34,776 bases of DNA from Actinomycetota bacterium (GTDB lineage: Bacteria > Actinomycetota > Thermoleophilia > Gaiellales > Gaiellaceae): positions 1 to 34,776 of the forward strand of contig JAIBJN010000012.1 of the NCBI GenBank assembly GCA_020029595.1, in the 5' to 3' direction. Made by a program: the position numbers and the translations under genes. Of this stretch, positions 6,980 through 16,234 are shown piece after piece. Position 1 is the stretch's first letter. Each line of letters opens with the position of its first letter. The notes beneath the pieces are model-generated. The model made no database searches. It was not told where the DNA came from and saw only the letters and a program-made list of their open reading frames with translations.

Positions 6980-7767
6980 CGGAGGCAGTCCGGAGGCTCG
7001 GCGTCATGACGACCCGCGGGCGCCCCGACGTCGTCGGCGAGGCTCGCCGCCGGCTCCAGGAGGCGGCCGCCGCGGCCGGCATCGAAGTCGGCGACGCCGA
7101 GGACGGGGGGCTCGACCTCCTCGTCGTTCTCGGAGGAGACGGCACGATGCTCCGCGCGCTCCGGGCCATGCTGGGAACGGGGACGCCCGTGTTCGGGATC
7201 AACTTCGGACGGGTCGGATTCCTCACGACTGCGGAGGGCGACGAGCTCGACGCCGCCCTCACGCGTGCTCTCGGGGGGAACTTCCGAGTCGTCGAGCTCT
7301 GCACCCTCGAGGCGTGGCTCGAGGGTGGGACGCACGCGGCCGTCAACGACGTCGTCGTCACGAGCTCGCGCCCCGGCCGTATGGTCGAGCTCGGCTGGGA
7401 GGTCGGCGGCGAGCGGCTCGGCGACCAGCCGTGCGACGGGATGATCTGCTGCACGCCGTCGGGCTCGACGGCGTACAACCTCTCGAACGGGGGCCCCGTG
7501 ATGATGTGGGGCTTGGAGGCGATGGCGATGACGTTCGTCGCGCCGCACTCGCTTCGCGCCCGCGCGCTCGTCGTCCCGCGCGGGCTCGACCTCCGCATCG
7601 CGAACCGCTCCAAGGATCTCCCCGTGACCGTGCTCGTCGACGGCGGCGCGGTCGGCGAGCTCGAGCGCGACGGGGAGATCGCGGTCGCCGTCGGTCCGGA
7701 GCATTGTCGGCTAGCGATCGTCCCCGAGGTGACGTTCTTCTCGCGCTACCACGAGGTCTTCCCCTAG
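6976..7767 (+). CDS. nadK: NAD kinase
   Basis: Phosphorylates NAD to NADP using ATP or polyphosphate. 263 aa from GTG 6976, which overlaps the tlyA stop (GTGA). Motifs: GGDGTML at 53-59 with the catalytic Asp55, then FGINFGRVGFLT, VNDVVVT and the TPSGSTAYNLSNGGP loop that binds NAD. The N-terminus is short but acceptable. The order tlyA-nadK-recN is shared with M. tuberculosis (Rv1694-1696). Its TAG stop forms part of the recN -10 element. Confidence 0.93.
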   Translation: MTEAVRRLGVMTTRGRPDVVGEARRRLQEAAAAAGIEVGDAEDGGLDLLVVLGGDGTMLRALRAMLGTGTPVFGINFGRVGFLTTAEGDELDAALTRALGGNFRVVELCTLEAWLEGGTHAAVNDVVVTSSRPGRMVELGWEVGGERLGDQPCDGMICCTPSGSTAYNLSNGGPVMMWGLEAMAMTFVAPHSLRARALVVPRGLDLRIANRSKDLPVTVLVDGGAVGELERDGEIAVAVGPEHCRLAIVPEVTFFSRYHEVFP

Positions 7768-7770
7768 TTT
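7765..7770 (+). promoter_or_regulatory. -10 element of recN overlapping the nadK stop (TAGTTT)
   Basis: TAGTTT begins with the nadK TAG stop codon and ends 8 nt before the recN GTG at 7779. It would give recN its own leaderless transcript in addition to read-through from tlyA-nadK. Confidence 0.45.
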
Positions 7771-7778
7771 GGTGACTA

Positions 7779-9428
7779 GTGCTCCGCCGCCTTCGCATCG
7801 AGAGCTTCGTCCTCATCCGGGAGGCGGACCTCGTCTTCGCGCCCGGCCTGAACGCGGTCACAGGGGAGACGGGTGCCGGCAAGACGATCCTGGCGCAGGC
7901 CGTCGGACTCCTGCTCGGAGCCCCCGGAGACTCGGGTTACCTCGGCCCGGGCGCCGAGGAGGCCTACGTCGAGGCCGAGCTCGATCTTCCGGAGGGAACC
8001 CTCGACGACCCGGCGCACGAGGCAGTCGCCGAGCTGCGGCCGGCCGGGGAGGAGGGCCTCGTTGCGGCGCGCCGCGTATTCGCAGACGGGCGCACCCGGG
8101 CGTACGCGTGGGGTCGGGCCGTGCCGCGGGAGGACCTGGCCGCGCTCGTCGAACGCCTCCTCGCCATGTCAGGCCAGTTCGAGCAGCGCCGCCTGGCCCG
8201 GCCGGCGCACCAGCTCGACGTCCTGGACGCCTTCGTGGGCGAGGAACAGCTTCGCCGCCGGGGCGAGCTCCAGCGGGCCTGGCGGGAGCTCCTCGCCGCC
8301 GGCCGGCGCCGCGACGAGCTGGCGAGCGCCGCCGCGGGCCGCGCGCAGCGCCTCGAGGAGCTCGCCGAGCTCGTCGCCCGCACCGAGGGGATGGAGGCGG
8401 GACGAGACGAGCGGTTGCTCGCGGAGCGCGAGCGGCTCCGCCACGTCAGCGAGCTCGCGGAGGCCGCAGCCGCAGGAGCGGAGGCGCTCGCCCCGGAGCA
8501 GGTGGACTCCGCGGGCGCGGCCGAGCGGGTGGCGGAGGCCGTCCGCGCGCTCGAGGCCGTCGCGCCTCACGCCCCCGAGCTGGTGGATGTCGCCGCCGAT
8601 CTCGGCGAGGCCGAGATCCGCGTCCGTGAAGGAGCCTCGACGCTCCGCGCTTTTCTCGCCTCACTCGAGGCGGAGCCGGGACGGCTCGAGGCGGTCGAGG
8701 CCGAGCTCGAGACGATCGCGGAGGCGCGCCGGCGCTTCGATGCGGGGACGACCGAGGAGCTGCTCGCGCGCGCCGCGGCCGCTCGGGCGGAGCTCGATCA
8801 GCTCGAGGCGGGCGTCGATCCTCTGGAGGCGGCCGGGCGTGCGGTCGGCGAGTCGGAGGCGCGCGTGGAGGAGCTTTCCGCCGCGCTCTCCACGGCTCGC
8901 TCCCAGGCCGTGCCCGCGTTCGCGGAGGCGGTCGCCGCGGAGCTCCAGGGGCTTGGGATGGGCGACGGCGAGTTCCGCGCCGAGCTCTCGTCGCGCGAGC
9001 CCGGGCCGAGCGGCTCCGACGCCGTTTCCTTCCTCGTTCGCCCGAACCCGGGCTTACCCTTCGCGCCGGCCGCCGAGACCGCCTCGGGCGGCGAGCTCTC
9101 GCGCATCGCGCTCGCGCTTCGCGCCGGGGCGCACGCCTCCGCCGGGGAGCCGACGATCGTCTTCGACGAGATCGATGCCGGCATCGGCGGGCACACGGCC
9201 CACTCCGTCGCGGACGCGCTCGCCCGGCTCGCCGGACGCGCGCAGGTCCTGACGATCACTCACCTGCCGCAGATCGCGAGTGCCGCGGAGGCGCACTTCC
9301 GGGTCGAGAAGGTGCCCGGCGACCCGACCCACACGCAGATCCACAGGCTGTCCGACGAGGAGCGGCGGGAGGAGTTGGAACGTATGCTGGGCGGGGCCGA
9401 GTTCCTCTCCACCGTGCGCCAGGGTTAG
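7779..9428 (+). CDS. recN: DNA repair protein RecN
   Basis: SMC-like ATPase that acts early in double-strand break repair. 549 aa, normal length. Walker A GETGAGKT at 29-36, a Q-loop region with MSGQFEQRRL, long Ala/Glu/Arg-rich coiled-coil arms across the middle, then the ABC signature TASGGELSRIALAL and Walker B with Asp463-Glu464 (VFDEIDAGIGG), ending with the THLPQIAS H-loop. GTG 7779 gives MLRRLRIESFVLI, the canonical N-terminal strand. In many actinobacteria recN is LexA-controlled; no clear LexA box is visible upstream here. Confidence 0.95.
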   Translation: MLRRLRIESFVLIREADLVFAPGLNAVTGETGAGKTILAQAVGLLLGAPGDSGYLGPGAEEAYVEAELDLPEGTLDDPAHEAVAELRPAGEEGLVAARRVFADGRTRAYAWGRAVPREDLAALVERLLAMSGQFEQRRLARPAHQLDVLDAFVGEEQLRRRGELQRAWRELLAAGRRRDELASAAAGRAQRLEELAELVARTEGMEAGRDERLLAERERLRHVSELAEAAAAGAEALAPEQVDSAGAAERVAEAVRALEAVAPHAPELVDVAADLGEAEIRVREGASTLRAFLASLEAEPGRLEAVEAELETIAEARRRFDAGTTEELLARAAAARAELDQLEAGVDPLEAAGRAVGESEARVEELSAALSTARSQAVPAFAEAVAAELQGLGMGDGEFRAELSSREPGPSGSDAVSFLVRPNPGLPFAPAAETASGGELSRIALALRAGAHASAGEPTIVFDEIDAGIGGHTAHSVADALARLAGRAQVLTITHLPQIASAAEAHFRVEKVPGDPTHTQIHRLSDEERREELERMLGGAEFLSTVRQG

Positions 9429-9441
9429 CAGGAGTGCACTA

Positions 9442-10578
9442 ATGCCGACCTTCGTCGAGTTCACCGGGACCGCGAGGCTGGACAGGCGCACCAAGCGCCT
9501 CGTCAGGCGCCTCGGTCCGGACGACATCGCCATCATCGACCACCCCAACCTCGACCGCATCTCGGCCGAGGAGCTCCTGGAGAGCGGCGTGCGGGTAGTC
9601 GTCAACGTCTCGCCTTCGTCGACCGGGGACTACCCGAACGCCGGGCCGCTGGCGCTCGTACGGGGCGGCGTGTGCCTGATCGACGCGCCCGGCGCGGAGC
9701 TCTTCGACGAGGTGAAGGACGGCGAGCCGCTCGTCGTCCGCGGCGCGAGTCTCTTCCGCAACGGCTCGCGGCTCGCCGCCGGGAGTGAGCGCGTGGAGGA
9801 CGAGCTCGCGCGGGACCTCGCCGACCAGCGGAGCCGGGTGAGCGAGGCGCTCGAGGCCTTCGCGGAAAACACCCTTCGCCACCTGCGCGAAGAGACCGCG
9901 CTGCTCGCCGGGGGCGTACAGATGCCGCAGCTGCGCACGCGCTTCCGCGACCGGCACGCTCTCGTCGTCGCCCGCAGCCCGGAGACGAAGCGCGACCTCT
10001 CCATCGTCGGCCCGTACATCGGCGACTTCAAGCCCGTGCTCGTCGGAGTGGACGGAGGCGCGGACGCGCTCGTGGCCGCGGGCTACAAGCCCGACATCAT
10101 CGTCGGCGACATGGACTCCGTCTCGGACAAGACCCTCCTCTCGGGCGCCGAGCTTGTCGTCCACGCCTACCCCGATGGAGATGCGCCCGGGCGGGCCCGC
10201 CTCGACCGGCTCGGCCTCTCCTCGACGGTCCTGCCGACGCCGGGGATCTCGGAGGACGCCGCGATGCTCCTGGCCTTCGAGAAGGGCGCCGAGCTGATCG
10301 TCGCGGTGGGCACGCGCTTCAACGTGATCGAGTTCCTCGAGCGCAACCGAGCGGGCATGTCCTCGACGTTCCTCACCCGGCTCAAGGTGGGCGAGAAGCT
10401 CGTCGACGCGCGGGGCGTCTCGCGCCTCTTCCGCCCGCGGGTCGGGCTCGGGATGGTGACGGCGTTCGCACTCGCCTCGATCGCCGTGATCGCCGCCGTG
10501 CTCATCGCCTCGCCCGAGCTCCGGGACCTGGTCTCCACACTCGTCGAACGCCTCCGGTCCCTCGTCGGGATCGAATGA
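9442..10578 (+). CDS. steA: SteA-like cytokinetic ring/envelope protein with thiamine pyrophosphokinase-like domain
   Basis: 378 aa. The start ATG 9442 has a good ribosome site, AGGAG at 9430-9434, 7 nt away. The body matches the SteA family (Rv1697-like): a phosphohydrolase-like N-domain (IIDHPNLDRISAEELL, then VNVSPSSTGDYPNAGP) and a TPK-like catalytic fold (GPYIGDFKPVLVGVDGGADA, then IIVGDMDSV). One membrane helix lies near the C-terminus, about residues 338-357, so the protein is a cytosolic body anchored by its tail. In corynebacteria SteA works with its neighbour SteB in cell separation. It follows recN as in M. tuberculosis. A short SRPBCC gene is inserted between it and its partner here. 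Confidence 0.85.
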   Translation: MPTFVEFTGTARLDRRTKRLVRRLGPDDIAIIDHPNLDRISAEELLESGVRVVVNVSPSSTGDYPNAGPLALVRGGVCLIDAPGAELFDEVKDGEPLVVRGASLFRNGSRLAAGSERVEDELARDLADQRSRVSEALEAFAENTLRHLREETALLAGGVQMPQLRTRFRDRHALVVARSPETKRDLSIVGPYIGDFKPVLVGVDGGADALVAAGYKPDIIVGDMDSVSDKTLLSGAELVVHAYPDGDAPGRARLDRLGLSSTVLPTPGISEDAAMLLAFEKGAELIVAVGTRFNVIEFLERNRAGMSSTFLTRLKVGEKLVDARGVSRLFRPRVGLGMVTAFALASIAVIAAVLIASPELRDLVSTLVERLRSLVGIE

Positions 10579-11006
10579 GCCTGATCGAGGCGACGGGCGA
10601 GCTCGCCTCGGACAGGCGGGACGTGTGGGCGCTCGTGGCCGAGCCGTACCACCTCCCGGACTGGTGGCCCGCCTACACGGGCGTCAAGCCGGACCGGCGC
10701 GGGCTCGCCGAGAACGCGCGCTGGGAGGTGGTGCGGGGTAAGGTGCCCGGCTTCCTCCGCCGCCCCGAGGGACGAGGGCTGATCGTCATCACGAGCGTGC
10801 TCGAGGGCTGGGAGCTGCGCTGGCACGACCTGAAGCAGGAGCTCGAGGCGGGGGTTCGGCTCGACAACGCGGGCACGGGCCGCACGCGGGCGACGACCTT
10901 CGTGGCCGGTCCCTGGCTCCGCCTCGTCGCCGAGGGCGCCCGAGGCCATCCCGAGCAGGCGCTCACCCGTCTGCGCGACCTCTGCCAGACCGCCGCGACG
11001 CTCTGA
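10575..11006 (+). CDS. SRPBCC (START/polyketide cyclase-like) family protein
   Basis: 143 aa, starting in the ATGA overlap with the steA stop, so it is likely co-translated with it. The sequence fits the helix-grip SRPBCC fold: an N-terminal strand (IEATGELASDRRDVWALV), the Trp-rich PYHLPDWWPAYTGVKP, then antiparallel strands (LIVITSVLEGWELRWHDL) and a long C-terminal helix (HPEQALTRLRDLCQTA). Such folds bind hydrophobic ligands; the ligand is not known. The gene is not part of the steA-mctB pair in mycobacteria, so its coupling to steA is of interest. Confidence 0.8.
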   Translation: MSLIEATGELASDRRDVWALVAEPYHLPDWWPAYTGVKPDRRGLAENARWEVVRGKVPGFLRRPEGRGLIVITSVLEGWELRWHDLKQELEAGVRLDNAGTGRTRATTFVAGPWLRLVAEGARGHPEQALTRLRDLCQTAATL

Positions 11007-11051
11007 CGTTCTCGATACGACCGGCAATTACCGCACTCGCGGCTGGCGGCT

Positions 11052-11146
11052 GCGACGCGGCGCCGGATCGCCGCGCTCGCCCTTGCCCGTACCCAACCGG
11101 TACGGGCCGCGGACGATCGCGACGCCCAGCTTGGTCGCAGCCGTCC
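11052..11146. other. Cluster of three hairpins in the spacer before mctB/steB
   Basis: The 186-nt spacer holds three consecutive inverted repeats. A: 11052-11062 with 11069-11080 (11 bp, one bulge). B: 11085-11093 with 11099-11107 (9 bp perfect, loop CAACC). C: 11111-11115 with 11142-11146 plus 11119-11123 with 11134-11138, separated by a 3x3 internal loop. No T-tract follows. The cluster lies upstream of the likely mctB start site, so it is either the 3' end of the steA-SRPBCC mRNA or a separate small RNA. No known RNA family is recognised. Confidence 0.45.
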
Positions 11147-11178
11147 CCGACGAGCACGCCAAGTACCGATCAAGCATC

Positions 11179-11184
11179 TAGGCT
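11179..11184 (+). promoter_or_regulatory. -10 element of mctB/steB (TAGGCT)
   Basis: TAGGCT ends 8 nt before the ATG at 11193, in the leaderless position. It separates mctB transcription from the hairpin cluster upstream. Confidence 0.5.
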
Positions 11185-11192
11185 CTTGGCGG

Positions 11193-12122
11193 ATGTTCGG
11201 TCTCCGCTACCACGTGGCCTCGCTGGCGGCGGTGTTCGTCGCGCTCGCCGTCGGCATCCTCCTCGGAGTCGCCGTCTCGGGGAAGGTGACCGACGCGGGG
11301 GAAGCCGCCGAGCTGCAGAACCTGCAGGACCGGAACGAGAGGCTGCAGCAGGACCTCGACGCCGCGCAGGCGGCGGCGGAGGCGGCGACCCAGCAAGGGG
11401 AGGGCTCCGAGGAGCTCTTCGCGCGCGCCTACCCCGCCCTGATGGAGAACCGCCTCGACGGCAAGGACGTCGCGGTCCTCTTCCTCGGGCCCGCGGACGG
11501 GAGCCTGCGCTCGGAGGTGGAGCGCTCGCTGGCCGACGCCGACGGCGGGGCGCCAGCCCGCGTCGTCGCGCTCGACGTCCCGGTCGACGACACCGACCTC
11601 GCGGCCGCGCTCGAGGGAGACGAGGTGCTCGCCGCATACGCCGACGACGGGGGAGACTTCTCCGACCTCGGGCGCGAGCTCGGCCGCGAGCTCGTGGAGG
11701 GCGGGGACACGCCGCTCTGGGCCGCGCTCTCGACCCGTCTCGTGGAGGAGCGGTCCGGCTCCAGCTCGCTCCCGGTCGATGCGACCGTCGTCGTCACGAC
11801 CTGGACGCCGCCCGACGAGGCAAACGGCGACGAGGAGGCTGCAGCGCAGACGGAAGCGACGTCGTCCCTGCTGGAGGGCCTCGTCCGCGGGCTCGACGGG
11901 GTGGGAGTCCCCGTGGTCGGCGTCGCCGCCGGCGACGACCCTCCCGAGATCATCGAGCTCTACCGCGACCAGGGCATCTCGAGCGTCGACGACATCGACG
12001 TCCCGGCCGGCCGGCTCGCGCTCGCCCTCCTGCTCGCCGGCGCAGAGCCCGGCCACTACGGGCTGGGGGACGGTGCGTCGGACGGCGTCGTTCCCCCCAT
12101 CGAGCCGCTCACGATCGAGTGA
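11193..12122 (+). CDS. mctB: MctB/SteB family envelope protein (annotated copper transporter)
   Basis: 309 aa. The N-terminus [18 protein letters not shown] has an uncleaved membrane anchor at about residues 5-26. A coiled coil follows ([19 protein letters not shown]), then an extracytoplasmic alpha/beta domain with no further membrane helix. This is the architecture of Rv1698 (MctB, linked to copper efflux) and of corynebacterial SteB, which pairs with SteA in cell separation. The surrounding order recN-steA-mctB-pyrG supports the same family. No Cys, Met or His cluster for copper is visible, so a SteB-like envelope role is at least as likely as copper transport. Confidence 0.85.
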   Translation: MFGLRYHVASLAAVFVALAVGILLGVAVSGKVTDAGEAAELQNLQDRNERLQQDLDAAQAAAEAATQQGEGSEELFARAYPALMENRLDGKDVAVLFLGPADGSLRSEVERSLADADGGAPARVVALDVPVDDTDLAAALEGDEVLAAYADDGGDFSDLGRELGRELVEGGDTPLWAALSTRLVEERSGSSSLPVDATVVVTTWTPPDEANGDEEAAAQTEATSSLLEGLVRGLDGVGVPVVGVAAGDDPPEIIELYRDQGISSVDDIDVPAGRLALALLLAGAEPGHYGLGDGASDGVVPPIEPLTIE

Positions 12123-13350
12123 GTGCGACGGCCGACGGCCTGACCGTCCTCGTCGCCGCGCGCAACGAGGAGGAGCGGATCGGCGAGACGGTGGCGGCGC
12201 TGCGCCGCGACTTTCCCGAGGCGGAGGTCATCGTTGTGGACGGGCGCTCGCAGGATCGGACCGCGGAGCGGGCCGAGGCGGCCGGGGCCGTCGTCCTCTG
12301 CGTCGAGCGACTTGGGAAGGGCGAGGCGCTGTCGGCCGGCGAGAGGGCGGCTGCGGCGGGGCCGCTTCTCCTCTGCGACGCCGACCTGTGCGGCTCCCTG
12401 CTACCGCTCCAGGGGAGCGAGGCCGACCTGGCCGTCGCAGCCTTCCGGCGGCGCGTGGGCGGAGGCTTCGGGGTCGCCAAGCGCGTGGGGCGGGGGCTCA
12501 TACGCCTGTCGACGGGCGTCGCTCCGCGCGAGCCGCTCTCCGGCCAGCGCTTCCTGAGCGCCCGAGCCAGGGCCGTCTGCTTCCCGCTCGCGCCGGGCTT
12601 CGGCTGCGAGGTGCGGATGACGATCGACGCCCTCCGCAGCGGACTCACGTTCGAGGAGATCGACCTCGATCTCGACCACCGTGCGACGGGTCGCGACGCA
12701 ACCGGCTTCATCCACCGCGGGCGCCAGCTCGTCGACGCCGTCCTCGCGGCCGGGCCACTGGCCGTGAACTACCGAGGGCTCCGCCTCCCGCTCGTGGGCT
12801 GGACGACGTTCAACCGAAGCGATCCGGGCATCACGCTCGTGATGCTCCTCGGCTTTCTCGACGATGTGCTCGGCGGAGAGGAGCGCGGCTTCCGGGAGCA
12901 CCTTCGTGCCGGCCGGACGACGGGCATGCTCAAGCTCGTGGGCATCCCGCTCGTCGGCCTCCTGCGGACTCGCTCGCTCGGCGGGGCCTTGCTCTTCGGG
13001 CTCTCCGCGAACCTCCTGAACCAGCTCGACACCCGGCCCGGGAGGTGCCTGAAGGCGTTCCTCCTCGGGGCGCTACTCCTGCGCCGAAGGGGCGAGGGCG
13101 GGTCCGCGAAAGTCGCTGTCCTGCTCCTTCCCTACGATCTTCGCGAGAGGGTCATGCTGGGGGACGCCGGATCGAATGCGCTCGGGGCCATGCTAGGCTT
13201 GAAGTCCGTGGAACGGCTCCACGGACGGGCTCGCTGGGCTGCGATCGGAACGCTCGCGGGCCTCAACGTCCTCGGAGAGCGCACGTCCCTCGGCCGGACG
13301 ATCGAGCGCACGCCGGGGCTGCGCGGGCTCGATCGGCTGGGACGGGCTCG

Positions 13351-13354
<4 letters not shown>
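12119..13354 (+). CDS. Fusion of family 2 glycosyltransferase with a compact MraY/WecA-like polyprenyl-phosphate sugar-phosphotransferase domain
   Basis: 411 aa, GTG 12119 overlapping the mctB stop (GTGA). Residues 1 to about 215 are a GT-A fold: [32 protein letters not shown] and the DxD-type Asp87-Ala-Asp89. From NYRGLRLP on, the sequence becomes hydrophobic and carries the landmarks of the MraY/WecA family: Asp248-Asp249 in [17 protein letters not shown], Asn298-x-x-Asn301-x-x-Asp304 (NLLNQLD), and GDAGSN with Asp349. Several short membrane helices are likely. The domain is smaller than MraY. In some bacteria the two halves appear as neighbouring separate genes; here one frame covers both. 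It may transfer a sugar or sugar-phosphate to a polyprenyl carrier at the septal envelope. The substrate is unknown. Confidence 0.75.
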
Positions 13355-14997
<1,643 letters not shown>

Positions 14998-14999
14998 CC

Positions 15000-15080
15000 C
15001 TTCCCGGGGCCACCCCGGACCACCACCCGCTTCGAGCGTAACGCGCAAGGGCGCACGCGTGGTGCGCGGATCGTGCCGGA
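15000..15080. repeat. 81-bp intergenic structured repeat, copy 2
   Basis: Ungapped partner of 2498-2578 (69 of 81 identical). Hairpin I is 15004-15009 with 15013-15018 (6 bp, loop CCA). Hairpin II is 15051-15056 with 15062-15067 (6 bp, loop GCGTG). The A15055-T15063 pair replaces the G2553-C2561 pair of copy 1, so pairing is kept while both bases change. It starts 2 nt after pyrG and ends 29 nt before the next -10 box. Confidence 0.75.
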
Positions 15081-15109
15081 TCTGTGCCGGTCTCCGCGGG
15101 AACGACGCC

Positions 15110-15115
15110 TAGAAT
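15110..15115 (+). promoter_or_regulatory. Leaderless -10 element of the M20 peptidase gene (TAGAAT)
   Basis: TAGAAT, close to the ideal actinobacterial -10, ends 7 nt before the GTG at 15123. It decides for this GTG over upstream codons of the same frame. Confidence 0.6.
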
Positions 15116-15122
15116 CGGCCCG

Positions 15123-16229
15123 GTGACGACCACCTGGGCCTCCGACGTCCTCCCGCTGTTCCTCGAGCTCGCGGCGATCCCGAGCCCGTCCGGGGAAGAA
15201 GAGGCGGTCGCCGGGCGGGTGCGGGCGTACCTCCGCGATCTGGGAATCGAGACGGAGGAAGACGAGGCGGGCAACCTCCTCGCGCGCCTGCCCGGGACGA
15301 GCGAGGGGACCGGCGAGCCGATCTTCCTCTGCGCCCACCTCGACACGGTCCCTCCCTTGGGCCCGATCGAGCCGGTGGTCGAGGACGGCGTCGTCACGAA
15401 CGGCGCCGCGACGATCCTCGGCGCCGACGACAAGGCCGCCGTCGCCGTCCTCCTCGAGGCGACCAGGCTCCTGCTGAGCGAGGGCCGACCGCACGCAGGC
15501 GTCGAGCTCCTCTTCACGACCCGGGAGGAGACCGGGCTGGAGGGCGCGTTCGCGTTCGACGAGTCCCGCCTCGAGGCCCGGCTCGGCTTCGTGTACGACT
15601 ACTCCGGCGCGGTCGGCGAGGTCGTGGTCGCTGCACCCTCGGGGCGGGCAATCGACGTCGTCTTCACCGGTCGGCCGGCGCACGCCGGCATCAATCCCGA
15701 GGACGGGCGTTCGGCGATTGCCGCGGCCGCTCGCGCGATCTCCGATTTGCGCCTCGGGCGCATCGACGAGGAGACGACTGCGAACGTCGGCCTGATCGAG
15801 GGTGGGAGCGCGCTCAACGTCGTCCCCGCGCGGTGCCGCCTCGCCGCGGAGGCCCGCTCGCGCGACGAGCGGAAGCTCGCGGAGCTCGTCCAGGAGATGC
15901 TCGACTGCTTCGCCTTCGCGGCCGCGGTCGCGGAGTGTGAGCTCGAGACCACCGTCGAGGACAAGTACCGCGGCTACAAGCTCGCCCCGGACGACCCCGC
16001 TCTGACCCTTGCCCGCTCGGCGCTCGAGCGCGCCGGCTTTGCGCCGCTCGACGTGGAGGTGGGCGGCGGGGCCGATGCGAACGTCTTCAACGAGCGCGGC
16101 CTCCATTGCGTGAACGTCGCCAACGGGATGGCGAAGGTGCACACCGCCGAGGAGGAGATCGCCGTCGCCGATCTCGAGGCGATGGTTGCCGTCACGCTCG
16201 CGCTCGTCGACGCCGCCCGCGGAGCCTGA
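15123..16229 (+). CDS. M20 family metallopeptidase (PepT-like)
   Basis: 368 aa. Two-zinc aminoacylase/peptidase fold with a lid dimerisation domain. Metal site and catalysis are visible: CAHLDTVPP with His72, the bridging Asp in GADDKAA, and the Glu pair in TREETGLEG. The dimerisation domain has FTGRPAHAGINPEDGRSA, and the C-terminal metal His region is LHCVNVANGMAKVHTAEE. Closest in layout to tripeptidase T-like M20 members; the substrate is uncertain. The start is set by a TANNNT box in leaderless position. DUF3866 follows after 5 nt, so the two are likely co-transcribed. Confidence 0.88.
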   Translation: MTTTWASDVLPLFLELAAIPSPSGEEEAVAGRVRAYLRDLGIETEEDEAGNLLARLPGTSEGTGEPIFLCAHLDTVPPLGPIEPVVEDGVVTNGAATILGADDKAAVAVLLEATRLLLSEGRPHAGVELLFTTREETGLEGAFAFDESRLEARLGFVYDYSGAVGEVVVAAPSGRAIDVVFTGRPAHAGINPEDGRSAIAAAARAISDLRLGRIDEETTANVGLIEGGSALNVVPARCRLAAEARSRDERKLAELVQEMLDCFAFAAAVAECELETTVEDKYRGYKLAPDDPALTLARSALERAGFAPLDVEVGGGADANVFNERGLHCVNVANGMAKVHTAEEEIAVADLEAMVAVTLALVDAARGA

Positions 16230-16234
16230 AGAGC

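Noticed and set aside
11085-11107. Perfect hairpin before mctB as an intrinsic terminator
   Set aside because: No T-tract follows, and two further hairpins flank it, so it is reported as part of a structured cluster instead.
11193-12122. Literal copper transporter role for the MctB-like protein
   Set aside because: One membrane anchor and no visible Cys/Met/His metal site; the name is kept as a family label only.
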